Shown: piece after piece, positions 1 to 6,768 of the stretch
Numbering within the stretch: the stretch's first letter is position 1
Layout: each line of letters begins with the position of its first letter
NCBI GenBank assembly: GCA_029932795.1
Contig: JAOZPL010000095.1
Span: forward strand, 1-7,506
DNA: 7,506 nt
Source of the DNA: Candidatus Zixiibacteriota bacterium
Lineage (GTDB): Bacteria; Zixibacteria; MSB-5A5; GN15; FEB-12
Direction of reading: 5' to 3'
Translations under genes and position numbers: made by a program
The notes under the pieces: model-generated
Seen by the model: the letters and a program-made list of their open reading frames with translations, nothing else
Database searches by the model: none
What the model was told of the DNA's origin: nothing

Positions 1-707
1 GTCTGTTCCTGCTTTCGCCTATTCTGGGACATCGCTCGGTTCCAAATATGGCAAAAGTCGGGCTGGCGATCCTTTTCTCGATCATCCTGACGTCAACACG
101 CACCGACTTCGTATTCGTACCGGTCGAGTCGTTGATCGAACTGGCAGGGATGGCGTTCCGCGAGATTCTGGTTGGTGTCATGATAGGGTTCGTCTTTGCC
201 CTTCTGTTCATGGCGGTTCAGGGCGGCGGCTCTCTCATCGGTTATCAGATCGGGTTCGCCATGGCGAATGTTGTGGACCCAAGCACGCAGGATCAGCAGT
301 CGATCATGGCGGAGCTCTGGTATGTCGTGGCTACGCTGATATTTCTCTGCATCAATGGACACCACCTGGTGATCAGTGCTTTCAACGACAGCTACACGGT
401 GATGCCTCCGGGAAAGATTGCCATAGCGGGTGCGGCCGGTGAGCTGATAATCAGGTACACCGCTTACGTTTTTATTGTGGGACTCAAGATTGCCGGCCCT
501 GTTATGGTAACGCTGTTCCTGACAGATGTCGCTCTGGGAACGGTGGCCAAGATGATGCCGACCATGAACATCTTCATCGTCGGTTTTCCACTTAAGATTG
601 GCATAGGTATTATGGTTGTACCGATTTTCGGATACGTTCTGAGGCAATCCACGATATATCTGGACAAGCAGTTGGGTTTTCTCCTGACAGCTATGGGAGA
701 GGCGTAG
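1..707 (+). CDS. fliR: FliR, flagellar type III export gate protein (5' end cut off by window)
   Basis: FliR is an integral inner-membrane protein of the flagellar export gate, assembling with FliP and FliQ inside the MS ring to form the export channel. The reading frame is open from base 3, and the residues before the ATG at 48 (LFLLSPILGHRSVPN) match the family's conserved N-terminal 'sPxxGxxxvP' stretch, so that ATG is an internal methionine and the true start lies upstream. About 234 residues are visible against a usual ~255-265, so roughly 25 are missing. The rest is hydrophobic with about five membrane segments in view, counted from Met48: ~2-15, 37-60, 88-108, 137-160 and 173-197. The conserved 'GYQIGFAMANVVDP' stretch typical of FliR lies around 65-78, and the C-terminal half is the usual 'P..IGIGIMVVPIFGY' type region. 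It is followed 6 bases later by flhB, the normal partner. Identity is secure. Confidence 0.95.
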   Translation, partial: LFLLSPILGHRSVPNMAKVGLAILFSIILTSTRTDFVFVPVESLIELAGMAFREILVGVMIGFVFALLFMAVQGGGSLIGYQIGFAMANVVDPSTQDQQSIMAELWYVVATLIFLCINGHHLVISAFNDSYTVMPPGKIAIAGAAGELIIRYTAYVFIVGLKIAGPVMVTLFLTDVALGTVAKMMPTMNIFIVGFPLKIGIGIMVVPIFGYVLRQSTIYLDKQLGFLLTAMGEA

Positions 708-713
708 TCAAAG

Positions 714-1787
714 ATGGCCGAAGAGAGTTTCCAGGAGAGAACCGAGAAGGCAACCCCGCGGCAACGGCAGAAGGCCCGCGAGGAGGGAAAGGTTGCCAGG
801 TCGATGGAGCTTAACTCAGCGGTCATCGTCTTGCTTGGTTTCCTGACCCTTTACCTGACGGGACCATATCTATCCGTACAGCTTCAGCAGCTCATGCGTT
901 ACACGATGTCAAACGCGCCTCTTATCGCTTCGGCCGACCCGACTTTCGTCAAGGTATTCGGTGACTACATGCTCCGTTTCTTTCTCCTGCTGGGGCCGGT
1001 GCTGGCGGTCATGGTAGTCATTGCCATCGGCGTGAATGTCGCTCAGGTCGGTTTTCATCTCTCGCCCAAAGCTCTGGAGCCGAAACTGGAAAAGCTGAAT
1101 GTCGTTAACGGATTGAAGCGGCTCTTTTCAGTGCGGTCACTCTTCAGCCTGGTGCGCGATACTGTTAAGCTGCTGATAATCGGCTTTGTCGCGTACAAGG
1201 CGATCGCGCACGAGTTCGAAGGTTTTTTTGTCCTGCCGGACATGAGCACTGCCCAGTTGGCGATGACGATGGGCAAGATGGCCCTTGTCATCGCGCTGGA
1301 GATCGGCGCCGCTCTTCTCGTGATAGCTGTCCTCGATTACGCTTATCAGAAATATGAATTTGAGAAATCGATCAAGATGTCCAAGCAACAGGTGAAGGAT
1401 GAATTTAAGGATACTGAGGGTTCGCCGCAGAACAAGGCGCGGATACGCCAGATTCAGCGCGAGATGGCACGCCGACGGATGATGCAGGAGGTATCCACTG
1501 CGGATGTTGTCATTACTAATCCGACCGAACTGGCGGTGGCGCTGAAGTATGAACCGGATAACATGTCGGCACCGCATGTTGTTGCCAAGGGTGAACGCCT
1601 GATCGCACAGAAGATAAAAGAACTCGCACTGAAGCATGATATCCCGGTAATCGAAGATAAACCGCTCGCCAGAGCGCTTTTCAGAATGTGTGAAGTCGGC
1701 CAGATGGTGCCGCAAAACCTTTATCGGGCCGTGGCCGAGGTGCTCGCCTACGTTTACCGCCTGAGAGGAAAGGCAGTTAGTTCATAA
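714..1787 (+). CDS. flhB: FlhB, export gate substrate-specificity switch protein
   Basis: FlhB is the export-gate membrane protein that switches secretion from rod/hook to filament substrates after autocleavage of its cytoplasmic domain. The 357-residue product has normal family length. Its N-terminus carries the hallmark 'EKATPRQRQKAREEGKVARS' (about 11-30), followed by four membrane segments (about 34-52, 87-112, 149-170 and 186-208). A charged linker (about 212-258, with the conserved 'MSKQQVKDEFKDTEGSP') leads into the cytoplasmic domain. The cleavage motif, normally NPTH, reads N269-P270-T271-E272. The scissile Asn-Pro is intact, and the numbering matches the N269/P270 cleavage site of the Salmonella protein. 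The domain continues with 'AVALKYEPDNMSAPHVVAKG' and 'PVIEDKPLARALF', both family signatures. A GGGAGAGG ribosome site at 695-702, 11 bases before the ATG, supports this start. The stop codon directly abuts flhA. Confidence 0.97.
   Translation: MAEESFQERTEKATPRQRQKAREEGKVARSMELNSAVIVLLGFLTLYLTGPYLSVQLQQLMRYTMSNAPLIASADPTFVKVFGDYMLRFFLLLGPVLAVMVVIAIGVNVAQVGFHLSPKALEPKLEKLNVVNGLKRLFSVRSLFSLVRDTVKLLIIGFVAYKAIAHEFEGFFVLPDMSTAQLAMTMGKMALVIALEIGAALLVIAVLDYAYQKYEFEKSIKMSKQQVKDEFKDTEGSPQNKARIRQIQREMARRRMMQEVSTADVVITNPTELAVALKYEPDNMSAPHVVAKGERLIAQKIKELALKHDIPVIEDKPLARALFRMCEVGQMVPQNLYRAVAEVLAYVYRLRGKAVSS
1764..1773 (+). promoter_or_regulatory. Distant Shine-Dalgarno-like sequence before flhA
   Basis: AGAGGAAAGG lies inside the end of flhB, but its 3' edge is 14 bases from the flhA ATG at 1788, longer than usual spacing. 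The flhB stop and flhA start are contiguous (TAAATG), so re-initiation by ribosomes finishing flhB is probably important. The next in-frame ATG, at 1812, has no visible ribosome site, so 1788 is preferred. The ribosome-binding role is inferred. Confidence 0.4.
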
Positions 1788-3869
1788 ATGGCGCGAGTAG
1801 ACAACAGTTTCATGAGCAAGCTGGCGTCCCGATCCGACATCATACTGGCGATAGGGATGATTGGCATCATCACGGTGCTGGTTATTCCCATACCGCCGGG
1901 TTTTCTTGATTTCGCGCTGGCTTTCAACATCACCTTTTCGCTGGTTGTGCTGCTGTCAACGATGTATGTCACGCGGCCTCTCGACCTGTCGGTGTTTCCG
2001 GGCATGCTCCTGATAGTCACGCTCATGAGATTGTCGTTGAATGTAGCTTCAACGCGCTTGATTCTGGGTCATGCTTACGCCGGCGAAGTGATTAACTCGT
2101 TCGGTAATTTCGTCGTTCAGGGGAACTACGTAGTCGGTTTCATCGTCTTTGTAATCCTGGTCATAATCCAGTTTGTGGTTATCACCAAGGGGGCCAGCCG
2201 CATCTCCGAGGTGGCCGCAAGGTTTACTCTGGACGCGATGCCCGGCAAACAGATGGCTATCGACGCTGATCTTAACGCCGGCATCATCAATGACCAGGAG
2301 GCGCGGACCCGCCGTCAGGAGATTGCCCACGAGGCCGATTTTTACGGTGCCATGGACGGTGCGGCCAAGTTTGTTCGCGGTGATGCTATTGCCGGTATCC
2401 TTATTACTCTTATCAATATCATCGGCGGCTTCATCATCGGCGTGGCCATCAACGACATGACGTTGACCGATGCCATGCGGACATATTCCCTGTTGTCGAT
2501 CGGCGACGGGCTGGTAACGCAGATTCCAGCCCTGCTGGTCAGTACCGCCTCCGGTATCATTGTTACCCGGGCGGCTGCAACCTCCAGTATGGGTGTTGAT
2601 CTGACCACGCAACTGAGCCGGCAACCGCGCGCCATCCTTGTGACGGCCGCTGTGCTCATCCTTTTCGGTATTGTCCCGGGCATGCCGACCTCGACGTTCG
2701 TAGTGCTCGGACTCGTGATCGGGGGTATCGGTTATCTGACCAGAGAGGCTCAGAAGAAGCGAGAGCTGGCAGTCGAGGAAGATAGACAAGCGAAAGAAGC
2801 AAAACAGACTGAACAGATAGAGCGGACTGAAGATTTGCTCAAGGTTGACACAATCGGCCTTGAGATCGGCTACGGCCTGATCCCGATGGTCGATGTCGCT
2901 CAGGGCGGTGATTTGCTGGAGAGGGTGGCTGTTGTTCGCAAACAACTGGCTGGTGAACTCGGCGTTATCGTGCCGCCTGTAAGGATTCGGGACAACGTCC
3001 AGCTTCGGCCCAACGAGTATCGAATAAAGATCAAGGGGATTGGCGTGGCCGGGTCAGAATTGATGATTGACCATCTGCTGGCTATCAACCCCGGCTTTGT
3101 CGAGGAGAAACTGGACGGATTCGACACCCGCGATCCCGCTTTTGGCCTGGCCGCGACCTGGATAATCCCGACAATGCGCGAACCGGCGGAGGCAAAAAAC
3201 TACACGGTGGTTGAACCCTCGGCGGTACTGGCCACCCATCTGACAGAGGTGATCCGTAATTCAGCGGCTGAGATTCTTACTCGTCAGGATACCCAGCACC
3301 TGGTTGAAACGTTGAAGGAGGATTACCCGGCTTTGGTCGATTCGGTTATCCCGGAGGTCGTACCGCTGGGCGCGTTGCACAAGGTGTTGCAGGCTCTGCT
3401 GAACGAGCGGGTACCTATACGTGATCTGGCGACGATTGTTGAGACAATGTCTGACTATATCGGATCAACCAAAGAGACCGATGTTCTGGCCGAGTACGTC
3501 CGCATGTCGCTAAAGCGTCAGATAACTGAAATACACAGGGACAAGAACGGCCGCCTGAATGTCTTCACCATTGATCCGGCGGTTGAACAGACACTGTCTG
3601 AGGCCGTGCAGAACACCAAGCAGGGGCTCATGCTGGTACTGGAACCCGCAATGACCGAAAAGCTGCTGCAGAAAATCGGGCAACAGGTGGAATCGGTCCG
3701 GGCTTCTGGTTTTGACCCGGTTTGTATCTGTTCCCCCAATGTCAGGCTCGCGCTCCGGCGGTTGGTGGAAGCGTCATATCCGGCGCTGGCAATTATCTCA
3801 TACAACGAGGTCCTGCCCAACGTGGAGATAGTATCTACCGGAGTAGTGAGGTTGCAAGATGATAATTAA
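1788..3869 (+). CDS. flhA: FlhA, flagellar type III export engine protein
   Basis: FlhA forms the nonameric ring of the export gate; it couples proton motive force to secretion and its cytoplasmic domain docks chaperone-substrate complexes. At 693 residues it is full length for the family. The N-terminal half holds about eight membrane segments (near 19-36, 41-60, 68-86, 113-133, 203-222, 240-260, 283-298 and 302-317). The cytoplasmic FHIPEP signature is at 144-163 ('ARFTLDAMPGKQMAID' core), followed by the conserved 'MDGAAKFVRGDA' at 189-200. A charged linker (about 319-348) precedes the C-terminal domain, which starts at 'DTIGLEIGYGLIPMVD' (354-369). Later landmarks include 'REPAEAKNYTVVEPSAVLATHL' pieces at 464-485, 'VPLGALHKVLQALLNERVPIRD' pieces at 525-546, and a terminal 'PNVEIVSTGVV'. 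I see no missing key element. The gene abuts flhB with no gap and overlaps flhF by 11 bases, indicating translational coupling. Confidence 0.98.
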   Translation: MARVDNSFMSKLASRSDIILAIGMIGIITVLVIPIPPGFLDFALAFNITFSLVVLLSTMYVTRPLDLSVFPGMLLIVTLMRLSLNVASTRLILGHAYAGEVINSFGNFVVQGNYVVGFIVFVILVIIQFVVITKGASRISEVAARFTLDAMPGKQMAIDADLNAGIINDQEARTRRQEIAHEADFYGAMDGAAKFVRGDAIAGILITLINIIGGFIIGVAINDMTLTDAMRTYSLLSIGDGLVTQIPALLVSTASGIIVTRAAATSSMGVDLTTQLSRQPRAILVTAAVLILFGIVPGMPTSTFVVLGLVIGGIGYLTREAQKKRELAVEEDRQAKEAKQTEQIERTEDLLKVDTIGLEIGYGLIPMVDVAQGGDLLERVAVVRKQLAGELGVIVPPVRIRDNVQLRPNEYRIKIKGIGVAGSELMIDHLLAINPGFVEEKLDGFDTRDPAFGLAATWIIPTMREPAEAKNYTVVEPSAVLATHLTEVIRNSAAEILTRQDTQHLVETLKEDYPALVDSVIPEVVPLGALHKVLQALLNERVPIRDLATIVETMSDYIGSTKETDVLAEYVRMSLKRQITEIHRDKNGRLNVFTIDPAVEQTLSEAVQNTKQGLMLVLEPAMTEKLLQKIGQQVESVRASGFDPVCICSPNVRLALRRLVEASYPALAIISYNEVLPNVEIVSTGVVRLQDDN

Positions 3870-5004
3870 GTCGTTCACAGCCGATTCGGTGGCCGCAGCG
3901 CTAAAGAAAGTCCGCGGCGAGCTGGGAGGTGATGCCGTGGTGCTCAAGACACGTCAGTTATTCGATCAGGGTGGTCGCAATCGGATTGAAATCACAGCCT
4001 GTCTCGACAAACCCACCGCGGACCAGGCATGCACCACCGTCCCTGATCGGTTAACGGAAGGCACGCAAGATCGGGTCTCGGTTCCGGTTTCCCGGTTCAA
4101 CGCCGAGCTCCCTGGTCCAAGCCCGGAAGATACCAACACTGATAACTTAGGCTCCGGGAAGCTAGTGGAGATTGGACAAAAGCTAGACCTGCTGCTCCGG
4201 ATGAACAGGGCGGTTGGTGATCCGGTCGGGCATTATAACGAACCTCTCCGGAAGCTGTGTCAGGTGATGAGAGACGCCGACGTTGATGAGCAGTTCATCG
4301 ATACGCTTGTCGCGCGGGTTTTGGAAACATGCAGTAATGATGAGATGTTGGCGTCAGAAGTCGAGAAAGAATTGCGCAGCGAGCTGTCATCGCTGGTGAG
4401 CCGAAAGATCGAGTTCAAGGCGGGTGACCGGTTACTGTTTATTGGCCCGCCGGGATCAGGGAAAACCTCCGTTATGGGCAAGCTGGCGGCCGAGTTCGTG
4501 ATCGGTGCCGGGGACAAAGTCAGGCTGGTATCACTTGATACAGGTAAGGTTGGTGCGCTCGATGAGATTCACGGCTATGCTGAATTGTTGGGTGCGGACG
4601 TTGCTGAACCCGATCAATGGTACGTTCGCGAAGAGAGCAAGGATCAGGCGATTATTCTGATTGATTCACCCGCGTTATCACCAAACGAGAAGGTAATCCG
4701 AGAGCTTGCTGAACAGGTCGAGCGGTTCAATCCAAACTACCGCTTTATCACCCTTTCCTGCCTTACCCGTTCTGCTGACATGGTTGAGTTTGTGCAGAGG
4801 ATCAAGCCACTGGCGCCGACTCATCTCATCCTGACCATGCTTGATCTGACGGAACGCTGGGGAGGGATCATTGCAGCGTGTCGAGCTGCGGGAAGGCAAC
4901 TGGCACTGGTGACCGAGGCGCCCAGCGGCAAAGGGACCGCACACGTACCTGATCCGGCCCTGATGGCGCGCAAGATACTGAAGATGGGAACAGATGGTGA
5001 ATAG
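3859..5004 (+). CDS. flhF: FlhF, SRP-type GTPase homologue with degenerate GTPase motifs
   Basis: FlhF is the third SRP-family GTPase; it normally recruits early basal-body parts to the membrane and sets flagellar position. The 381-residue product starts with the typical FlhF B-domain ('IIKSFTADSVAAALKKVR', then 'LGGDAVVLKTR'), followed by a low-conservation linker (about 50-100). An N-domain-like helical region (about 100-185) leads into the G domain. The P-loop GPPGSGKT is intact at 196-203. Other motifs deviate from SRP GTPases: G2 reads DTGK (227-230) rather than DTxR, G3 reads DSPAL (269-273) rather than DTAGR, and G4 reads TMLD (326-329) rather than TKLD. The closing loop is 'EAPSGKGTAHVPDP' (354-366 area) where GQxVPxD is usual. 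The C-terminus 'ALMARKIL' is standard. The start has a GAGG site (3848-3851) 7 bases upstream inside flhA. Family identity is strong from architecture and from the flhA/flhG neighbours; whether it hydrolyses GTP is doubtful. Confidence 0.92.
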   Translation: MIIKSFTADSVAAALKKVRGELGGDAVVLKTRQLFDQGGRNRIEITACLDKPTADQACTTVPDRLTEGTQDRVSVPVSRFNAELPGPSPEDTNTDNLGSGKLVEIGQKLDLLLRMNRAVGDPVGHYNEPLRKLCQVMRDADVDEQFIDTLVARVLETCSNDEMLASEVEKELRSELSSLVSRKIEFKAGDRLLFIGPPGSGKTSVMGKLAAEFVIGAGDKVRLVSLDTGKVGALDEIHGYAELLGADVAEPDQWYVREESKDQAIILIDSPALSPNEKVIRELAEQVERFNPNYRFITLSCLTRSADMVEFVQRIKPLAPTHLILTMLDLTERWGGIIAACRAAGRQLALVTEAPSGKGTAHVPDPALMARKILKMGTDGE

Positions 5005-5857
5005 ACTGAGCCTTGTTCAAAGTCAGGTCGATGCACCGGTACCTGGCAAGGCCAGAGTGATCTCTGTGCTTTCCGGCAAGGGCGGTGTAGGCAAATCGAT
5101 TATCGCCTTTAACCTGGCTTACCAGATAGCTTCGCTTGGCTATCGGCTATTGTTGGTGGATGCTGACGTGAGCTCCGGCAATCTGCATATCCTGACCAAT
5201 GCGGTATGCCATTCAGGGATAAAACAGTTTGCTTCCGGTCAGCTCTCGCTTGGGCAGGCAGTTACCCGAGTAAACGGACAGATGGACATTCTTGCTGCTT
5301 CCGACCCTGGACCAATCCCAGAGCTGGAGGACGTAACCGCCTGGGCAAGATTGATGGCAAGGCTGCGGGAACAGAGTTCTCCGTATCATGGCATCATCAT
5401 TGACCATTCATCGGGTGTTTCCAATCATGCTACTGTGCTGGCGCATGCTTCTGATCTGAGCCTGCTCGTTCTGGTTCCGGAACTGACTTCGATTGCCGAC
5501 GCCTACGGGCTTTACAAATACCTTATCCAGACCAATGAGAATATCGACTGTCGCCTTTGTGTGAACCGAGTGCAATCCGAGCAGGAGGCAAGCTACATCC
5601 ATCAGAGGTTTGGTGCACTGGCCGATCGGTTTCTCGGGCAGGTGCCGGCTCTGATGTGCTGGATGTTCGAGGATCCGACGGTCGCAGCGGCATTAGCTGC
5701 CCAGAAACCGCTCGCTGAGGTGGACCCTGACGGCTCTGCCGTACAATCACTGGCCGCTCTTGGCCGGGAGATCGTTAATGATCTGCTGCCTTCTGAGCCG
5801 GCCGGATCCATGGAAATGATAAAAGAAACCACAACTGTGGCCGATATAAGGGGATAA
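4994..5857 (+). CDS. flhG: FlhG (FleN/YlxH), MinD-like ATPase controlling flagellar number
   Basis: FlhG is a MinD/ParA-family ATPase that limits flagellar number and acts with FlhF at the membrane. The 287-residue product has the deviant Walker A GKGGVGKS (28-35), including the signature lysine K29. The 'LLLVDADVSSGN' stretch (52-63) supplies the conserved aspartates, and the Walker B/switch II region is 'IIIDHSSG' (134-141), where DTGAG or DxxAG is usual. 'VPELTSIADAYGLYK' (161-175) closely matches the FlhG 'TPEPTSxxDAYxLxK' element, which separates FlhG from plain MinD. The N-terminal 26 residues contain no DQAxxLR motif, known in several FlhG proteins to stimulate FlhF. A C-terminal MinD-like amphipathic membrane helix is not obvious: the tail (about 268-287) is polar. 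The start overlaps flhF by 11 bases, with only a weak GGGAA upstream, so coupling to flhF translation is likely. The adjacent GTG at 4997 could serve instead with little effect. Confidence 0.92.
   Translation: MVNRLSLVQSQVDAPVPGKARVISVLSGKGGVGKSIIAFNLAYQIASLGYRLLLVDADVSSGNLHILTNAVCHSGIKQFASGQLSLGQAVTRVNGQMDILAASDPGPIPELEDVTAWARLMARLREQSSPYHGIIIDHSSGVSNHATVLAHASDLSLLVLVPELTSIADAYGLYKYLIQTNENIDCRLCVNRVQSEQEASYIHQRFGALADRFLGQVPALMCWMFEDPTVAAALAAQKPLAEVDPDGSAVQSLAALGREIVNDLLPSEPAGSMEMIKETTTVADIRG
5848..5854 (+). promoter_or_regulatory. Ribosome binding site for the sigma-28 gene
   Basis: AAGGGGA lies 10 bases before the ATG at 5865 and overlaps the last codons and stop of flhG. It is the clearest Shine-Dalgarno match in the operon and fixes the start that includes the unusual basic N-terminal extension. 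Confidence 0.6.
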
Positions 5858-5864
5858 CGTCTAT

Positions 5865-6737
5865 ATGGTTAGCACGCTCAAAGAAGCTCCAAAAGGACGC
5901 GGCCGGAAGCTGGTTAAAACCAGTATTGCCAAGCCGGAAAAGGCAGCGAGTCCATCGCGAAGGGGGAAATGGGTCGTTACTTCACGGGACTGGGCTCGCT
6001 ATCGGAAGTTTAAGTCGCACGAAATTCGGCAGAGGCTGCTGAACATGTACCTTCCGCTGGTCCGGAACGTAGCTACGCGCATGGCCATGGGATTTCCCCG
6101 GTCAGTCGAACTGACCGACTTGATCAACACCGGCGTTATTGGTCTGATCGAAGCTTTTGGCAATTTCGATCCTGATCGGGGTGTCAAGTTTGAGACCTAC
6201 GCCGTACCTCGGATTCGGGGCGCTATTCTCGATGAGCTGCGCGCCCTGGACTGGGTGCCGCGTTCGACACGGGCAAAATCGAGAGAGATTGAACGAGCTA
6301 TGACCAGTCTTGAAAATGAACTGGGTCGACCTCCGGAAAACCCGGAGCTGGCCAAGTACATGAAAATGACGGAAGATGAGCTGCATCTGGCACTCGACGA
6401 CGTCTCCAGTACCAGCATTCTGTCGCTGGACGAGGTCATCTATCCCGAGGATGATAATCGCCAGTTACCGCGCATTGAAACGGTGAGTGATAACTCCAGC
6501 CGAAGCGTCCTGGCCGAGATCGAAAAGGGTGAATTACGCTCGTTTCTGGTAGTGGCTATCGACCACCTTACCCAGCAGGAGAAGCTGGTTATTGCACTCT
6601 ACTATTTCGAGGAACTGACGCTCAAGGAGATTGGCGAAGTGATGTCTATCTCTGAATCACGGGTGTCGCAGATTCACACCCGGGCGGTTATGAAGTTGCG
6701 TAACATGGTAAAGGAACAGTTTGCTCTGACAGGTTGA
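5865..6737 (+). CDS. fliA: FliA/WhiG-type RNA polymerase sigma-28 factor
   Basis: This sigma-70-family factor directs RNA polymerase to late flagellar, motility and chemotaxis promoters. Region 2 spans about 52-126 and carries the FliA/WhiG signature: 'LVRNVATRMA', 'DLINTGVIGLIEA', 'FDPDRGVKFETYA', 'RIRGAILDELRALDWVPRS'. Region 3 follows (about 135-190, with 'LENELGRPPENPELAKYM'). Region 4 lies at about 233-285, with the DNA-binding helix-turn-helix around 'LTLKEIGEVMSISESRVSQI' (251-270). The protein is 290 residues, longer than the usual ~235-265, because of a basic, low-complexity leader of about 40 residues (K/R/P/S-rich) before region 2. A good ribosome site supports the long form. Seven bases separate it from flhG and it ends with tandem in-frame stops TGA-TAG. 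No FlgM-like anti-sigma gene is in the window. The exact FliA versus WhiG label is a matter of nomenclature. Confidence 0.94.
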   Translation: MVSTLKEAPKGRGRKLVKTSIAKPEKAASPSRRGKWVVTSRDWARYRKFKSHEIRQRLLNMYLPLVRNVATRMAMGFPRSVELTDLINTGVIGLIEAFGNFDPDRGVKFETYAVPRIRGAILDELRALDWVPRSTRAKSREIERAMTSLENELGRPPENPELAKYMKMTEDELHLALDDVSSTSILSLDEVIYPEDDNRQLPRIETVSDNSSRSVLAEIEKGELRSFLVVAIDHLTQQEKLVIALYYFEELTLKEIGEVMSISESRVSQIHTRAVMKLRNMVKEQFALTG

Positions 6738-6753
6738 TAGTCAGCCCTTCGGA

Positions 6754-6760
6754 GCAGGGA
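6754..6760 (+). promoter_or_regulatory. Ribosome binding site for the small charged protein
   Basis: GCAGGGA sits 8 bases before the ATG at 6769, within the 31-base gap after the sigma gene. It supports reading the 106-codon frame rather than the overlapping frame that opens with GTG at 6762. Confidence 0.5.
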
Positions 6761-6768
6761 TGTGACAA

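Noticed and set aside
48..707. Taking the ATG at 48 as the start of FliR
   Set aside because: The frame is open to the window edge, and the 15 residues upstream carry conserved FliR sequence, so the gene is simply truncated by the window.
1137..1715. Minus-strand open frame (192 codons) opposite flhB, and the similar one at 93-647 opposite fliR
   Set aside because: Both are shadows of well-supported genes, with no family features and no credible ribosome site.
1812..1814. Alternative downstream ATG start for flhA
   Set aside because: No ribosome site precedes it, and the ATG at 1788 abuts the flhB stop in a typical coupled arrangement. It cannot be fully excluded, but would change only eight residues.
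2049..2945. Long minus-strand open frame (298 codons) opposite flhA
   Set aside because: It lies entirely antisense to a certain flhA, has a composition rich in D, H, G and R typical of a mirror frame, and shows no recognisable domain.
4663..4845. Degenerate FlhF motifs as evidence of a pseudogene or frameshift
   Set aside because: The frame is continuous, B domain, P-loop and C-terminal motifs are in register, and residue spacing between motifs is normal, so substitutions rather than frame errors explain the changes.
6742..6760. Possible small hairpin (CCC...GGG) between the sigma gene and the next gene
   Set aside because: The stem is only about three to four pairs with no following T run, and it overlaps the ribosome site, so it is not a credible terminator.
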